DNA of 64,000 nucleotides from Bordetella parapertussis (GCA_945861275.1 CAMATZ010000020.1:1-64000), one strand, 5' to 3'; shown: positions 8,307-17,440, counted from the first letter of the stretch. The notes: generated by a model not told the origin, from the sequence alone. Translations and numbers: made by a program.

Positions 8307-9434
8307 ATGAGGAAAAGCAAAATAATAGCGATAACCAATAATACGAGTCATTACATAATTGTATTTAGGCTGAATTTGATACGTGCACTGCAGGAAAATG
8401 GTTGTCGTGTGATCGCAATCGCCCCGACAGACAAGTATTCCCTTGAATTGGAAAAACACGGGGTTGAATACATACCTGTAGATATTGACAACAAAGGGAC
8501 AAATCCAGCGAAGGACGCAAAACTACTTGTTTCTCTTTATAAAATTTATAAAGCAACACGGCCTGATGCGATACTTCATTTCACCATAAAACCGAATATT
8601 TACGGAAGCATCGCCGCTGGCATGTTGAAGATCCCGGTTATTAATAATGTGACCGGGCTAGGAACGGCTTTCTTGAGCGGGGGGCCATTGCAGTATATTT
8701 CAGAAAGAATGTACCGGTTTGCTTTTAAAAAAGCCAATAAAGTTTTTTTTCAAAATGATATAGACCATAAGTTTTTCCTCGGAAAAAACCTGGTTAACAT
8801 ATTGCGTAGTGAAGTTATTCCCGGATCGGGGGTTGACACAACCAGATTCTCGCCGAGAATACATACACGCCAGAAAAATAAATTCGTCTTTCTTCTGATC
8901 GCCCGCGTGATAAAAGACAAAGGCATATTGGAGTACATTGAGGCGGCCGAAATACTAAAATCAAGGGGAATTAATTTTGAATCGAGATTGCTAGGTCAGA
9001 TTGGATCTGAAAACCGCGGCGCCCTCAGTCAGAACGATGTCAATTCCTGGGTTGCTAAAGGGCTTATCAATTACCTCGGTGAACACGAAGACGTTCGGGA
9101 CGCGATAGCGGATGCGGATTGTATTGTCCTGCCATCTTACAGAGAAGGAACATCTAAGTCGCTGCTGGAATCTGCGGCAATGGGGAAACCAATAATTGCC
9201 TCAGACGTTCCTGGGTGCAATAACGTAGTAGAGGATGGCTTCACTGGGTACTTGTGCAAGCCACGTAATGCTTTGGATTTGGCGAACAAAATGGAGGCTA
9301 TGATTAATCTGCCAGCGACCATCCGAAATAAATTCGGAGAGGCGGGACGAAAAAAAATGACGATGCATTTTGACGAGAAAATTGTTATCAAGAGATATCT
9401 CGAAGCGCTATCACTTGTAGACGCTTCAACCTGA
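8307..9434 (+). CDS. Family 4 (GT-B) glycosyltransferase, PglA-like
   Basis: The ATG at 8307, preceded by GGACGGAAG, is preferred over a TTG 13 codons upstream. The protein (375 residues) has a GT-B fold: N-terminal acceptor domain with FRLNLIRALQENGCRVIAIAP, the HFTIKPNIYGSIAA segment, and the C-terminal donor-binding motif CIVLPSYREGTSKSLLESAAMGKPIIASD with the conserved E-x7-E arrangement. Overall pattern and the VTGLGTAF region recall the N,N'-diacetylbacillosaminyl-diphospho-undecaprenol GalNAc transferase PglA. The gene is AT-richer than its upstream neighbours. It ends 38 bp before the IS21 target duplication, so the insertion lies in intergenic DNA. Confidence 0.82.
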   Translation: MRKSKIIAITNNTSHYIIVFRLNLIRALQENGCRVIAIAPTDKYSLELEKHGVEYIPVDIDNKGTNPAKDAKLLVSLYKIYKATRPDAILHFTIKPNIYGSIAAGMLKIPVINNVTGLGTAFLSGGPLQYISERMYRFAFKKANKVFFQNDIDHKFFLGKNLVNILRSEVIPGSGVDTTRFSPRIHTRQKNKFVFLLIARVIKDKGILEYIEAAEILKSRGINFESRLLGQIGSENRGALSQNDVNSWVAKGLINYLGEHEDVRDAIADADCIVLPSYREGTSKSLLESAAMGKPIIASDVPGCNNVVEDGFTGYLCKPRNALDLANKMEAMINLPATIRNKFGEAGRKKMTMHFDEKIVIKRYLEALSLVDAST

Positions 9435-9465
9435 TCTGTCGGAGGAAGCGGATTAATCGGAATTG

Positions 9466-9472
9466 TGCTAAT
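9466..9472. repeat. Left target-site duplication of the IS21 element
   Basis: TGCTAAT lies directly outside the left end of the element and recurs directly outside its right end at 12198-12204. Confidence 0.75.
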
Positions 9473-9551
9473 CCCCGGCGGCCACTTCAAATTCCCCCAT
9501 CTGTGGCCGGGTCAAAATCCCCCAGGGCGAACGACAGGAATGGACGGATTG

Positions 9552-10322
9552 TTACGCGGAATGGTTAGCCTTTGCAAGGCGATTGGCGGCTTCTTTGAGG
9601 CGATAACTTTTGCCGCGGAATTCCACCAGCACACTGCGGTGCAATAGGCGGTCCAGGATGGCGGTGGTGAGCGCGGCATCGCCGAGGAATTTGTGCCAGT
9701 CATCCATGACCCGATTTGAGGTGATCAGCGAGGAGCGCCGAAGTTTGTAGCGCTGGTGCAGGATGGATTGCAGGGTATCGGCACATTCTGGAGGTAGCTG
9801 GCGGGCGAGAAACAGATCGTCGAAGACCAACAGGTCGGCGTCTATGAGCGGTTTGATCAGTTTGCGTTTTTCGCTTGGCGCGGCGAACGCAAGGCGGCCG
9901 AGGACCTCATCAGCCTCGGCGTAGAGCACGCGCAAGCTGGCGCGCACGGCGGCATAGGCAACGGCCTTCGCCACATGACTCTTGCCGGTGCCGGGCGGGC
10001 CGATCAGGATGGCACTATCGCCCTCGGCGATGAACTTCAGGGTGTGCAACTCGAAGCAGATGCGCCTGGGGATTTTAGGGTTGTAGCCCCAGTCGAACTC
10101 CACCAAAGAGGCGCGCTCATCGAGGCCGGAGAACTGGTAGCGCCGTTCGAGCAGGCGCGATTGACGGCGATCGAGCTCATCCTGAAGGATGGCAGAGAAG
10201 GTTTCGAGGAACGTGAGATTGGAGGCCTGCGATTCGAGCAGGCGCGTCTGCAGCGTGGCGCGCACGCCCGACAGGCGCAGTTGCTTCAGGGTTGCTTCGA
10301 TTTCCATCATGCTCATGGTCAT
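9552..10322 (-). CDS. istB: IS21 helper ATPase IstB
   Basis: A AAA+ ATPase that assists the IstA transposase in target choice. The 256-residue product shows Walker A GPPGTGKSH and Walker B LLVFDDL, with the sensor-type LITSNR motif and the C-terminal RGKSYRLKEA stretch typical of IstB. The start at 10322 is chosen for its GGAGA Shine-Dalgarno sequence and because family members begin near MEIEATLKQL; 29 upstream in-frame codons are low-complexity. It lies 89 bp downstream of istA, where many IS21 elements have overlapping genes. Confidence 0.93.
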   Translation of the reverse strand: MTMSMMEIEATLKQLRLSGVRATLQTRLLESQASNLTFLETFSAILQDELDRRQSRLLERRYQFSGLDERASLVEFDWGYNPKIPRRICFELHTLKFIAEGDSAILIGPPGTGKSHVAKAVAYAAVRASLRVLYAEADEVLGRLAFAAPSEKRKLIKPLIDADLLVFDDLFLARQLPPECADTLQSILHQRYKLRRSSLITSNRVMDDWHKFLGDAALTTAILDRLLHRSVLVEFRGKSYRLKEAANRLAKANHSA

Positions 10323-10411
10323 GGTGTTCTCCGGTGAAGGTGGGTGGGGGGGGAGTGATAAAGACAAGTACTTCAAAGAATTTGTTTTTGCCCTTGATTT
10401 GAAAGGCATAT

Positions 10412-12056
10412 TTATGCCGGTTTTACAGTTTGTGGCTCGTCTTCAGCAGCGCCGGCACAGCGCTTGAAGAACGCGGCGTATTCGGTGAGGTCGCGAATCA
10501 GTTCGTGCTCCTGGGTCAGCAAAGGCGTAGGGGAGTCCAGCGACAGTTCACCCTGACGTGCGTCAAGGCGAGTGGCCACCTGCGCCAGCAGTTGCTCGGC
10601 AATGCCGCGCACGGATTTGTAGGAGGTGATTTGCCGGGTGAGCGCCGTGGCACACGCCTGCTCGATGATCCAGGCCGGATAGCGGGGGCTCAGACCCACG
10701 ATGCCCCACATGCTCTTTTGCCCTTCGCGTCCGCGACGATCAAAGAGCTGGCGGCAAAGTTCCTGCGTCCTGGCGCCGATGGCCTCGGCGCGCGCGAGAA
10801 TCTGCAGGGTTTGGCGGGAGGGGTTGAACACCCGCTCGGTATCGGGCAGCTTCACCTCGCCGCGACGGGTAGCGCGGCAATGGCGACGGATCAGCGCCAG
10901 GGTCTTGAAGTCACGGATTTCTATTTCGTGTGCGTAGAGGCGAACCAGCACTATAGAACCGATCGCGGCTGGGCGCGCCGCATACCAAGCGCCATCGACT
11001 TGGACGGTGGTGTCGTCCTGCACGGTGCGGCTGCCTTCGGTGAAGTAGCGAAAGCCCTCGATGGGCAAGGCTTTGAGTTGCGGGCGCTCCTCCTGGAACA
11101 TTTCTTCGACTTGGCGCTTGGCACGGCCGTGAATGCGCTTGGCCGCCCAGTTCTGTTCCCAGTGGGTGAGATAATTGTTCTGTGCTTCTATCGCTTCGAA
11201 GCGCCGCCCCTTGAGCGCCGTGGCCTGGGTATGCTGGATTGCACTTTCGACAGTGCCCTTACGATTCGGATCCCGCACCCGCGCCGGGTCGGCCACCACG
11301 CCGTAATACTCTAACATCGCGGCATAGACGCGGTTAAGCTCGGGCTCGTAGATGTCCGGCTTGATCACGCCCTCTTTCAGGTTGTCCAGAACCACGTATT
11401 GCGGGCAGCCGCCAAAGTAGCGAAACGCTTCCTCGTGCAGACGCGCCCAGACCTCGCTGCTCGATTTCCATACCACGCGCCGGAACGAACGACGCGAGTA
11501 GCGCAGGGTCATCACGAACAAGCGGGGCTTGCGATAACGGCTGCTCCCGGGGTACAGCGTGAGGGCGCCCTCGCCGTAATCGACCTGGGCCTCTTCTGCG
11601 GGCAGGAACTCCAGGCGATCGAACTGCTCGGGCTCGACTTTGCGCACGCTGCGGCAGAAACGCTTGACGCTGTTGTAGCGGCTCTGGAAGCCATGGCAAT
11701 CCACCAGTTCCTGGTAGATCGCCGTGGCGTTACGCCCCAGGCGAACCTGGGCTTCGATCCACGCTCGGTGCGACTCACACGCCGAGCGCGCGTGCGCCGG
11801 CAGTGCCGGCGGCTCTGCCTCTGCCGCAGCCGGTGGCCGGTGGCCGGGGTGGGGGAATTTGATCGGCCAGCCCCAGCGAGCCGGTGGCCGGGGTGGAGGA
11901 ATTTGACGCCCCCGCCAACGCAGCGCATATCTCCTGCGCGAGCTTGCGGATCGTCTTGCGATCAATCCCCGTCTTGCGCTTGATCTGGTGCTGCGAAACC
12001 TTGTTTTGCAGTAGCGTGACTACGGTGTTGCGTTGCTGTGGTGTCAAGACATTCAC
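10412..12056 (-). pseudogene. istA: IS21 transposase IstA, broken by a frameshift
   Basis: The N-terminal helix-turn-helix part (LTPQQRNTVVTLLQ, then SQHQIKRKTGIDRKTIRKLA) lies in one frame from a GTG at 12056 (Shine-Dalgarno GAGGGG; a TTG at 12062 is an alternative). The DDE catalytic part (QVDYGEGA, VVLDNLKEGV, RKGTVESA) lies in another frame and continues to 10412. The two frames meet at a 7-bp tandem duplication (11832-11845); removing one copy joins them into a normal-length IstA of about 540 residues through a proline-rich linker. A sequencing artefact or translational frameshift cannot be excluded, but a precise 7-bp duplication favours a real mutation. Confidence 0.85.
11832..11845. 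repeat. 7-bp tandem duplication causing the istA frameshift
   Basis: GGTGGCC occurs twice in direct tandem. Deleting seven bases restores one continuous istA reading frame across the linker. Confidence 0.85.
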
Positions 12057-12197
12057 TCCCAATCCCCTCGTTAAATAAAGGGGCGATGATGTCCTGCCGT
12101 CGCTACCGCGGCTTACGCCAATCTCTTACATCGGCTTACCCGCTACTGGGGGATTTTGAAGTGGCCATCACTGGGGGAGTTTGGGTGGCCGCTGGGG

Positions 12198-12204
12198 TGC
12201 TAAT
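12198..12204. repeat. Right target-site duplication of the IS21 element
   Basis: TGCTAAT, identical to the heptamer at 9466-9472, follows the right terminal inverted repeat. Confidence 0.75.
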
Positions 12205-12310
12205 GAATCAGTAAGCGCAATAACGCTACTTTCCACATCAACAATGCATTGAGCGCTGATTAAAGTGGTAATTTTTATGCGGGCCGGTTGCGGGCAATCG
12301 GATTCGTATT

Positions 12311-13060
12311 TCAATAACCAATATACTCCAGCGCCCGTTTGGTAAAAAAGCGCAACATGCTTGAGACGTGCCAAACTAAAAATTGCAAGTCTTGATGACT
12401 TGTCCGACGCGCCGCATGAGTAACTTGGACACTGGGCAGCAGCGCTACGTCGTAGCCATGGCGCCTTAGCCGCCAGCAAATATCTACATCCTCGTAGTAT
12501 AAAAAATAGCCCTCGTCAAACCCACCAATCATCTGGTATAGCTCTGCCCTGAAGATCATGAACATCCCCGCGACCCAATCTGGAAACACCGCTACGTCTC
12601 CAATTGGATAATCCAGTAATGGGCGCCTCATTAATAGCTTGTGGAATATGCTCAACGGTGTCGGGAACTTGCGTGCGCTGCCTTCAACTTCTCCCGCAAA
12701 ATTTAAGATGAGCGGCGCCGCTACTCCAATCGTTGGATTGGATAACATGGCATTGAGGTACGGAAATGGGTCCTGCTCAAGGCGAACGTCTGGGTTCAAT
12801 ACGCAGAACAAATCTGACCGCGCAAAGCGAAAAGCCGCGTTGTGGTTTGCGGCAAAACCTTTTATGTGGTCATTTCTGATTAGGTGAACTGGAAATTTGA
12901 ACTCTGATACATCAAAAGCGAGAGGCTCTGGAACATTTAGCGTCAAAATTACTTCCAGCGGCGTATCACAATACGCCTGCAAGTCGTGGAGAATATCGTT
13001 AAGCAGCCCTGCTTGCAGGTGGCTGACTATGGATATACTGATTTTGGAGCTCTGCGGCAT
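12311..13060 (-). CDS. Family 2 glycosyltransferase, rhamnosyltransferase (WbbL)-like
   Basis: The start at 13060 gives a 249-residue GT-A protein beginning with the usual SISIVSHLQAG strand. It contains the GFAANHNAAF motif near 69-78, the metal-binding NPDV at 89-92, and a late YYEDVDICWRLRRHGYD motif. These are the marks of the WbbL/RfbF-like family that often transfers dTDP-rhamnose; the donor is inferred only. It is convergent with the upstream locus and divergent from the SDR gene at 13169, from which it is separated by about 108 bp, so the two probably share a promoter region. No strong Shine-Dalgarno sequence precedes the ATG. Confidence 0.83.
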   Translation of the reverse strand: MPQSSKISISIVSHLQAGLLNDILHDLQAYCDTPLEVILTLNVPEPLAFDVSEFKFPVHLIRNDHIKGFAANHNAAFRFARSDLFCVLNPDVRLEQDPFPYLNAMLSNPTIGVAAPLILNFAGEVEGSARKFPTPLSIFHKLLMRRPLLDYPIGDVAVFPDWVAGMFMIFRAELYQMIGGFDEGYFLYYEDVDICWRLRRHGYDVALLPSVQVTHAARRTSHQDLQFLVWHVSSMLRFFTKRALEYIGY

Positions 13061-13168
13061 AAACGGTAAATTCGTTTTAAGATATGGCAATTGGCCAAGT
13101 GTAACGCGACAAAGGCGAATTATTATTTGGGCTTGCAGTCCGCATCGGATATTCGATTCATTGAACGC

Positions 13169-14125
13169 ATGACCAATCCTCGGCACGTACTTGTTTCAGG
13201 CGCCGATGGCTTCGTGGGACAAGCTTTGTGTTTGGCGCTATCTTCGGAGTCTTGGAATGTGCGCCGCGCCGTGCGTAGAGACCCTATGACAAGTGACGTA
13301 TTAATTTCCAACATGGGTCCGGAATCAGATTGGAATCGTCACGTTGAAGGAATCGAATGCATCATCCACCTAGCAGCAGGCACCCACATTCTGTATGATA
13401 AGTTGGATGACCCGTTGCGCGCATACAGGGACACTAATGTAGCTGGCACAGTCAATTTAGCCAAGACCGCAGCTGAACACGGCGTAAGGCGTTTCATTTT
13501 TCTGAGTTCGGTTAAGGTCAACGGCGAGCTTACGCGGAAACACCCGTTCACCGAGAAGGACCCCTCCCAACCTCGGGACGCTTACAGTATTTCAAAACAT
13601 GAGGCAGAGCAGGCGTTAATACAGATTGCCAAAGAAACCGGACTAGCAGTCACCATACTGCGACCCCCTCTGGTCTATGGCCCCGGAGTCAAGGCCAATT
13701 TTCTACGTTTGATGCACCTCGTCGCCCGAAGAAGGCCATTGCCACTAGCCTCTATTGAAAATCGTCGAAGTCTGATTTATTTAGGCAATCTGGTAGATGC
13801 GATTATTACTTGTATGGAACACCCAGCAGCGAGTGGTAAAACATATTTGGTTAGCGACAACGAGGCGGTATCTACCCCGGAATTGATCCGGCAAATTGGG
13901 GGCGCTCTTGATCGGAAGCCATGGCTGCTGCCCGTCCCCACGCCGCTCCTTAAGCTTGGGGCCACACTCCTTGGGCGCAAAGCGGAATGGGAGCGCTTAT
14001 CGAGCTCCCTTCAAATAGATAGTTCACGAATTCGCAGTGAGCTAAACTGGCAACCGCCTTTTACAATGGCGCAGGGATTAACCGAAACGGCGCAGTGGTA
14101 TCATTCGCGCTTTCCTGATAGATGA
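13169..14125 (+). CDS. NAD-dependent epimerase/dehydratase (WbpV-like SDR)
   Basis: Starting at ATG 13169 the 318-residue protein opens with the Rossmann motif VLVSGADGFVGQAL (7-20). The catalytic set is FLSSVKVNG and Y-SISK, followed by the substrate-binding LRPPLVYGPGVKANF. This sequence type sits next to WecA/WbpL-like transferases in many O-antigen loci, where it is called UDP-glucose or UDP-N-acetylglucosamine 4-epimerase (WbpV/Gne type). In that role it would supply the first sugar for the initiating transferase downstream. The exact sugar is not known. An upstream in-frame ATG at 13091 would add 26 non-family residues and is less likely. Confidence 0.78.
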   Translation: MTNPRHVLVSGADGFVGQALCLALSSESWNVRRAVRRDPMTSDVLISNMGPESDWNRHVEGIECIIHLAAGTHILYDKLDDPLRAYRDTNVAGTVNLAKTAAEHGVRRFIFLSSVKVNGELTRKHPFTEKDPSQPRDAYSISKHEAEQALIQIAKETGLAVTILRPPLVYGPGVKANFLRLMHLVARRRPLPLASIENRRSLIYLGNLVDAIITCMEHPAASGKTYLVSDNEAVSTPELIRQIGGALDRKPWLLPVPTPLLKLGATLLGRKAEWERLSSSLQIDSSRIRSELNWQPPFTMAQGLTETAQWYHSRFPDR

Positions 14126-14244
14126 AAGGCATAAGGGAGTGGGCATATTCAAAGATACCTATTAAAAATTGCGTCTCAAAAATCAAAAAATCAACCTACC
14201 CCATCCCCCTCCTAGATGCCCCCTCGCTCGCTACGCAAGCTCTC

Positions 14245-14284
14245 CCCCTGAAGGGGAGGGACTCTCTTCCCTCCCCTTCAGGGG
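14245..14284. repeat. 17-bp perfect hairpin in the 14126-14500 gap
   Basis: CCCCTGAAGGGGAGGGA (14245-14261) pairs exactly with its reverse complement at 14268-14284 across a six-base loop. The surrounding gap of 375 bases has no gene. A looser outer pair, about 14222-14246 with 14316-14332, embraces the hairpin, so the whole block looks like a REP/MITE-type extragenic palindrome rather than a terminator; no T-run follows it. Confidence 0.8.
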
Positions 14285-14313
14285 CAAGGGAACACTTGCG
14301 GCGGAGCAGAAGG
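14277..14313 (+). repeat. Dispersed repeat, copy 1 (inverted copy at 17370-17408)
   Basis: About 37 bases containing GGGCAAGGGAACACTTG and GCGGAGCAGAAGG recur in inverted orientation after the capD gene, with a few mismatches. The pair brackets the initiating transferase and the 606-residue dehydratase. Confidence 0.75.
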
Positions 14314-14500
14314 GTTGGGGAGAGCGCAGCGAGGATGGCCGAAGGCGGGAAGTGCCATGTTCACTGTCGCAATTCGCGACGCGCGCGCCGTGGCGTCTCT
14401 CCCTGCAAGCTTGGCTAGGGCCCCGGTTAGGAGGGTGGTGGGGCGAATGTTGGAGACATGATTAATGGTATTTTAAGAATTTCCAACTCCCTATTCCATC

Positions 14501-15493
14501 GTGACCTATGCTGCGTGGGCGCCGTTAATTGCTTTTGCCGTTACGCTGGTTGTCGTGGAAAGCTGTACTCGCGGTCGGCTTGCTCAAATTGCACTCGACC
14601 GCCCAAATGAACGGTCGTTGCATGCAACGCCGACTCCAAGAACAGGCGGATTAGGTCTTCACGCAGGCTTTTTAGTGGCCTTGCCCGTCGCTGGATTTCC
14701 TGTTCCGGCCATCGTTATTTTTTCGTTGTTGGGATTGATCGCGGTATCCGCTTGGGACGACGCGCGCGGCCTATCGGTCTTTGCCAGATTTACCGCGCAA
14801 TTGCTTGCCGCTGGTGCCGTGTCAGGATTTTTTCTGCTAACGGATTTTGGGCCTGCCGTAGTGATTGCCTGCGCGATTGGTATTGTCTGGATGACCAACC
14901 TTTATAATTTCATGGATGGTTCGGACGGCCTGGCGGGTGGTATGGCCCTGTTTGGTTTCGCTTTTTATGGCGTCGCGGCATATGTCGCAGGCAACACGGC
15001 GTTTGCTTTACTCAATTTCAGCATCGCGTCCGCCGCCGCTGCGTTTTTGGTATTCAATTTCCCTCCGGCAAGAATATTCATGGGGGATGCGGGCTCTGCC
15101 CCACTGGGATTTCTGGCTGCCTGTCTCGGTTTGTTCGGATGGTTGCAGAACTATTGGGCTTGGTGGTTCCCGCTATTGGTATTTTCACCGTTCATAGTCG
15201 ACGCCAGCGTAACGCTATTGCGACGTTGTTACCGTCGCGAGAAGATATGGCAAGCGCACCGTGATCACTACTACCAGCGCCTCGTGCGCCTGGGCTGGGG
15301 CCATCGCCGAACAGCGCTTGTCGAATACGCGTTGATGTTTGCGTGCGGTATGGCTGCGCTAGCAGGGTTAAAATGGGCATATTCCGGGCAGGTAGCGCTA
15401 CTTCTAACGACGGTAGTCATCTATTCCCTACTCATCTTCTCTGCAGAATTCGCGTGGCGAAAATTCCGGGCAGCACAGGATCATGAAGCATAA
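14501..15493 (+). CDS. Initiating glycosyl-1-phosphate transferase, WecA/WbpL/MraY family
   Basis: A polytopic membrane enzyme that moves a sugar-1-phosphate (usually HexNAc-1-P) from UDP to undecaprenyl phosphate, the first step of repeat-unit assembly. Family motifs are all present: the aspartate pair WDDARGLS (85-92), NFMDGSDGLAGG (136-147), FMGDAGSAPLGF near 195, and the cytoplasmic HRDHYYQRL loop near 255. About ten membrane segments and 330 residues fit WbpL. The start is a GTG at 14501 without a visible Shine-Dalgarno sequence. The stop overlaps the next gene by 11 bp, implying translational coupling with the dehydratase that likely makes its substrate. Confidence 0.9.
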   Translation: MTYAAWAPLIAFAVTLVVVESCTRGRLAQIALDRPNERSLHATPTPRTGGLGLHAGFLVALPVAGFPVPAIVIFSLLGLIAVSAWDDARGLSVFARFTAQLLAAGAVSGFFLLTDFGPAVVIACAIGIVWMTNLYNFMDGSDGLAGGMALFGFAFYGVAAYVAGNTAFALLNFSIASAAAAFLVFNFPPARIFMGDAGSAPLGFLAACLGLFGWLQNYWAWWFPLLVFSPFIVDASVTLLRRCYRREKIWQAHRDHYYQRLVRLGWGHRRTALVEYALMFACGMAALAGLKWAYSGQVALLLTTVVIYSLLIFSAEFAWRKFRAAQDHEA

Positions 15494-17303
15494 CTGGCGT
15501 ACCGCACTCGCATTGGTGCATGATGTCACCGCCTGCGCGGTGGTTTGGCTCGTCGCCTACTGGCTAAAGTTTAATTTCGAAGTCCCGCTATTTTTTCAGG
15601 AAACCGCGTTTCAATCCATGCTGTGGGTGGCTGCCATACACACGCCCATTTTTATCGCATTCAATTTGTATCACGGCATCTGGCGGTTCGCGAGCCTGCA
15701 CGATCTACGGCGCATCATCGGCGCGGTGTTGGTCGCGGCACTGGTGACCCCGGCAGTGATGCTGATGCTTAAGTTGGCGCCCCCGCCCCCGCGTGCTGTT
15801 TTTATCATAGCGCCCGTTTTTCTGATCATGGTGATGGGCGGCAGTCGCTTTGCGTACCGTGCATGGAAGGAACGCAGTCTCAATGGGTTCCCGCACAAGG
15901 AACAGAAGCCGGTATTAATAGTCGGCGCCGAAGACACCGCGGTTAGTCTGATCAAGGAACTCGTGCGCAGCGCACAATGGCGTGTGGTCGGTGTGCTCGG
16001 GCAGGATCGCTCCAGGTATGGGCGTGAACTTCACGGTATAAAAATTCTTGGCGCCTTCGCCGAAATCGGAGCGCAAGCACAAGCCTGTGGAGCAAAGCAC
16101 GCAATAATTGCGATGCCCGAAGCACCTCACAACATGCGCCGCGAAGCGATTGAATTGGCCCGTGCAGCAGGGCTGCAGGTGCTGACCGTGCCATCGTTCG
16201 ACGATCTTATGAGCGGCAGGGTTACCGTGTCGCAAATTCGCAGCGTCGAATTGGATGATCTGCTGGGACGCGATCCTGTGGTGCTCGACACGGCGGGGTT
16301 AAGAAATTGGATCAGTAACAACGTGGTTCTGGTCAGTGGTGCGGGTGGGTCCATCGGCTCGGAATTGTGCCGGCAAATTGCGCGTTACCAGCCTCGCGAA
16401 TTAATATTGTTCGAACTGACCGAATTTGCACTGTACCGAGTCGAACAGGAATTTTCCGCGCAATACCCTGATTTGAAAATCACCTGCGCCATCGGTGATG
16501 TGAAAAATTCCGCACGCGTGCGTGAACTGCTCGAAGCTCATCGTCCGGCGGTGGTGTTTCATGCGGCGGCATACAAGCACGTGCCGCTTATGGAAACGGG
16601 AAACGCCTGGGAAGCTGTGGTCAACAATGTGTCAGGCACGCTGGTTTTGGCGAAAGCCGCCATTGCCTGCGGCGTGGGCAAATTTGTGTTTATCTCGACT
16701 GACAAAGCGGTTAATCCAACCAACGTCATGGGGGCCAGCAAACGGCTGGCGGAGATGGTGTGCCAATCGCTGCAGCAACCCACCGGCACACGTTTCGTGA
16801 TGGTGCGATTCGGCAACGTATTGGGGTCTGCCGGTAGCGTGATCCCAAAGTTCCGCGAGCAAATTGCGGACGGCGGCCCGATTACCGTCACGCACCCCGA
16901 CATTACGCGCTATTTCATGTCCATCCCGGAAGCTGTGCAGCTGGTACTGCAAGCCGGGCTCATGGGGCAAGGCGGTGAAATATATGTCCTCGATATGGGC
17001 CAGCCCGTGCGTATCATCGATCTTGCGCGCGACCTGATCCGCTTGTCAGGCTACACCGAAAACGAGATCCGCATCGTATACACTGGTCTGCGGCCCGGCG
17101 AAAAGCTCTATGAAGAACCTCTCGCTGCGGGCGAAAATATTTTGCCTACGCCGCACCCGAAGCTGCATGTGGCACAGGCGCGGCGCGAAACGCCCGAGTG
17201 GCTTGCAGAGCTGGCGATCTGGCTGGAGTCAAACACCGAAACAAACTATGTGGCGGTAAAAGCCGAACTCGCCCGGCGCGTGCCGGAGTACATCCCGCAA
17301 TGA
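15483..17303 (+). CDS. UDP-GlcNAc 4,6-dehydratase of the WbpM/CapD membrane type (606 aa)
   Basis: The N-terminal 120 residues form about four membrane helices. A CoA-binding-like Rossmann segment follows (VLIVGAEDTAVSLIKEL), then the SDR domain with VSGAGGSIGSELCRQI. The active site reads ISTDKAVNPTNVMGASKR, i.e. Met where short SDRs have Tyr, the S-M-K arrangement known from WbpM. Such enzymes convert UDP-GlcNAc to the 4-keto-6-deoxy sugar used for QuiNAc, FucNAc or bacillosamine. It overlaps the WbpL-like gene, so the first sugar of the glycan is probably a 6-deoxy-HexNAc. Length is normal for the long family. Confidence 0.9.
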   Translation: MKHNWRTALALVHDVTACAVVWLVAYWLKFNFEVPLFFQETAFQSMLWVAAIHTPIFIAFNLYHGIWRFASLHDLRRIIGAVLVAALVTPAVMLMLKLAPPPPRAVFIIAPVFLIMVMGGSRFAYRAWKERSLNGFPHKEQKPVLIVGAEDTAVSLIKELVRSAQWRVVGVLGQDRSRYGRELHGIKILGAFAEIGAQAQACGAKHAIIAMPEAPHNMRREAIELARAAGLQVLTVPSFDDLMSGRVTVSQIRSVELDDLLGRDPVVLDTAGLRNWISNNVVLVSGAGGSIGSELCRQIARYQPRELILFELTEFALYRVEQEFSAQYPDLKITCAIGDVKNSARVRELLEAHRPAVVFHAAAYKHVPLMETGNAWEAVVNNVSGTLVLAKAAIACGVGKFVFISTDKAVNPTNVMGASKRLAEMVCQSLQQPTGTRFVMVRFGNVLGSAGSVIPKFREQIADGGPITVTHPDITRYFMSIPEAVQLVLQAGLMGQGGEIYVLDMGQPVRIIDLARDLIRLSGYTENEIRIVYTGLRPGEKLYEEPLAAGENILPTPHPKLHVAQARRETPEWLAELAIWLESNTETNYVAVKAELARRVPEYIPQ

Positions 17304-17369
17304 CAGAATGACGTTGGTGTGATTCAAACTGATGTCTAAGAACGGGAGTTTATATAGATCAAAGAAACT

Positions 17370-17408
17370 CCTTCTGCTCCGCTTCAAGTGTTCCCTTGCC
17401 CTTCAGGG
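17370..17408 (-). repeat. Dispersed repeat, copy 2 (inverted copy of 14277-14313)
   Basis: Read on the minus strand it gives GGGCAAGGGAACACTTG followed by GCGGAGCAGAAGG, matching the copy upstream of the initiating transferase. Confidence 0.75.
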
Positions 17409-17440
17409 CTAATCCATGCACACAACCTTGAGTGTGAGAG

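Larger units (their letters stand above)
9473..12197 (-). mobile_element. IS21-family insertion sequence (about 2725 bp)
   Basis: The element carries istB and istA on the minus strand. Its ends are inverted: the left end reads CCCCGGCGGCCAC and the right end, reversed, CCCCAGCGGCCAC. Each end has two copies of a subterminal repeat of the type GGCCAC-TTCAAA-TTCCCCCA (9481-9500 and about 9505-9526 on the left; about 12146-12166 and 12170-12190 on the right). Such multiple terminal repeats are typical of IS21. A 7-bp direct repeat TGCTAAT flanks it, within the usual 4-8 bp range. It sits between convergent glycosyltransferase genes and interrupts no recognisable gene. The transposase gene is frameshifted, so this copy may not move by itself. 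Confidence 0.9.

Noticed and set aside
10430-11314. 294-codon plus-strand frame inside the IS21 element
   Set aside because: It lies antisense to the DDE domain of istA; no known IS21 passenger gene resembles it.
14169-14465. 98-codon frame in the gap before the initiating transferase
   Set aside because: It is made of hairpin repeat DNA and translates to low-complexity Pro/Arg/Gly sequence.
14126-14500. Repeat-rich gap considered as a CRISPR array
   Set aside because: The repeats are inverted hairpins of differing spacing, not regularly spaced direct repeats with unique spacers, and no cas gene is present.
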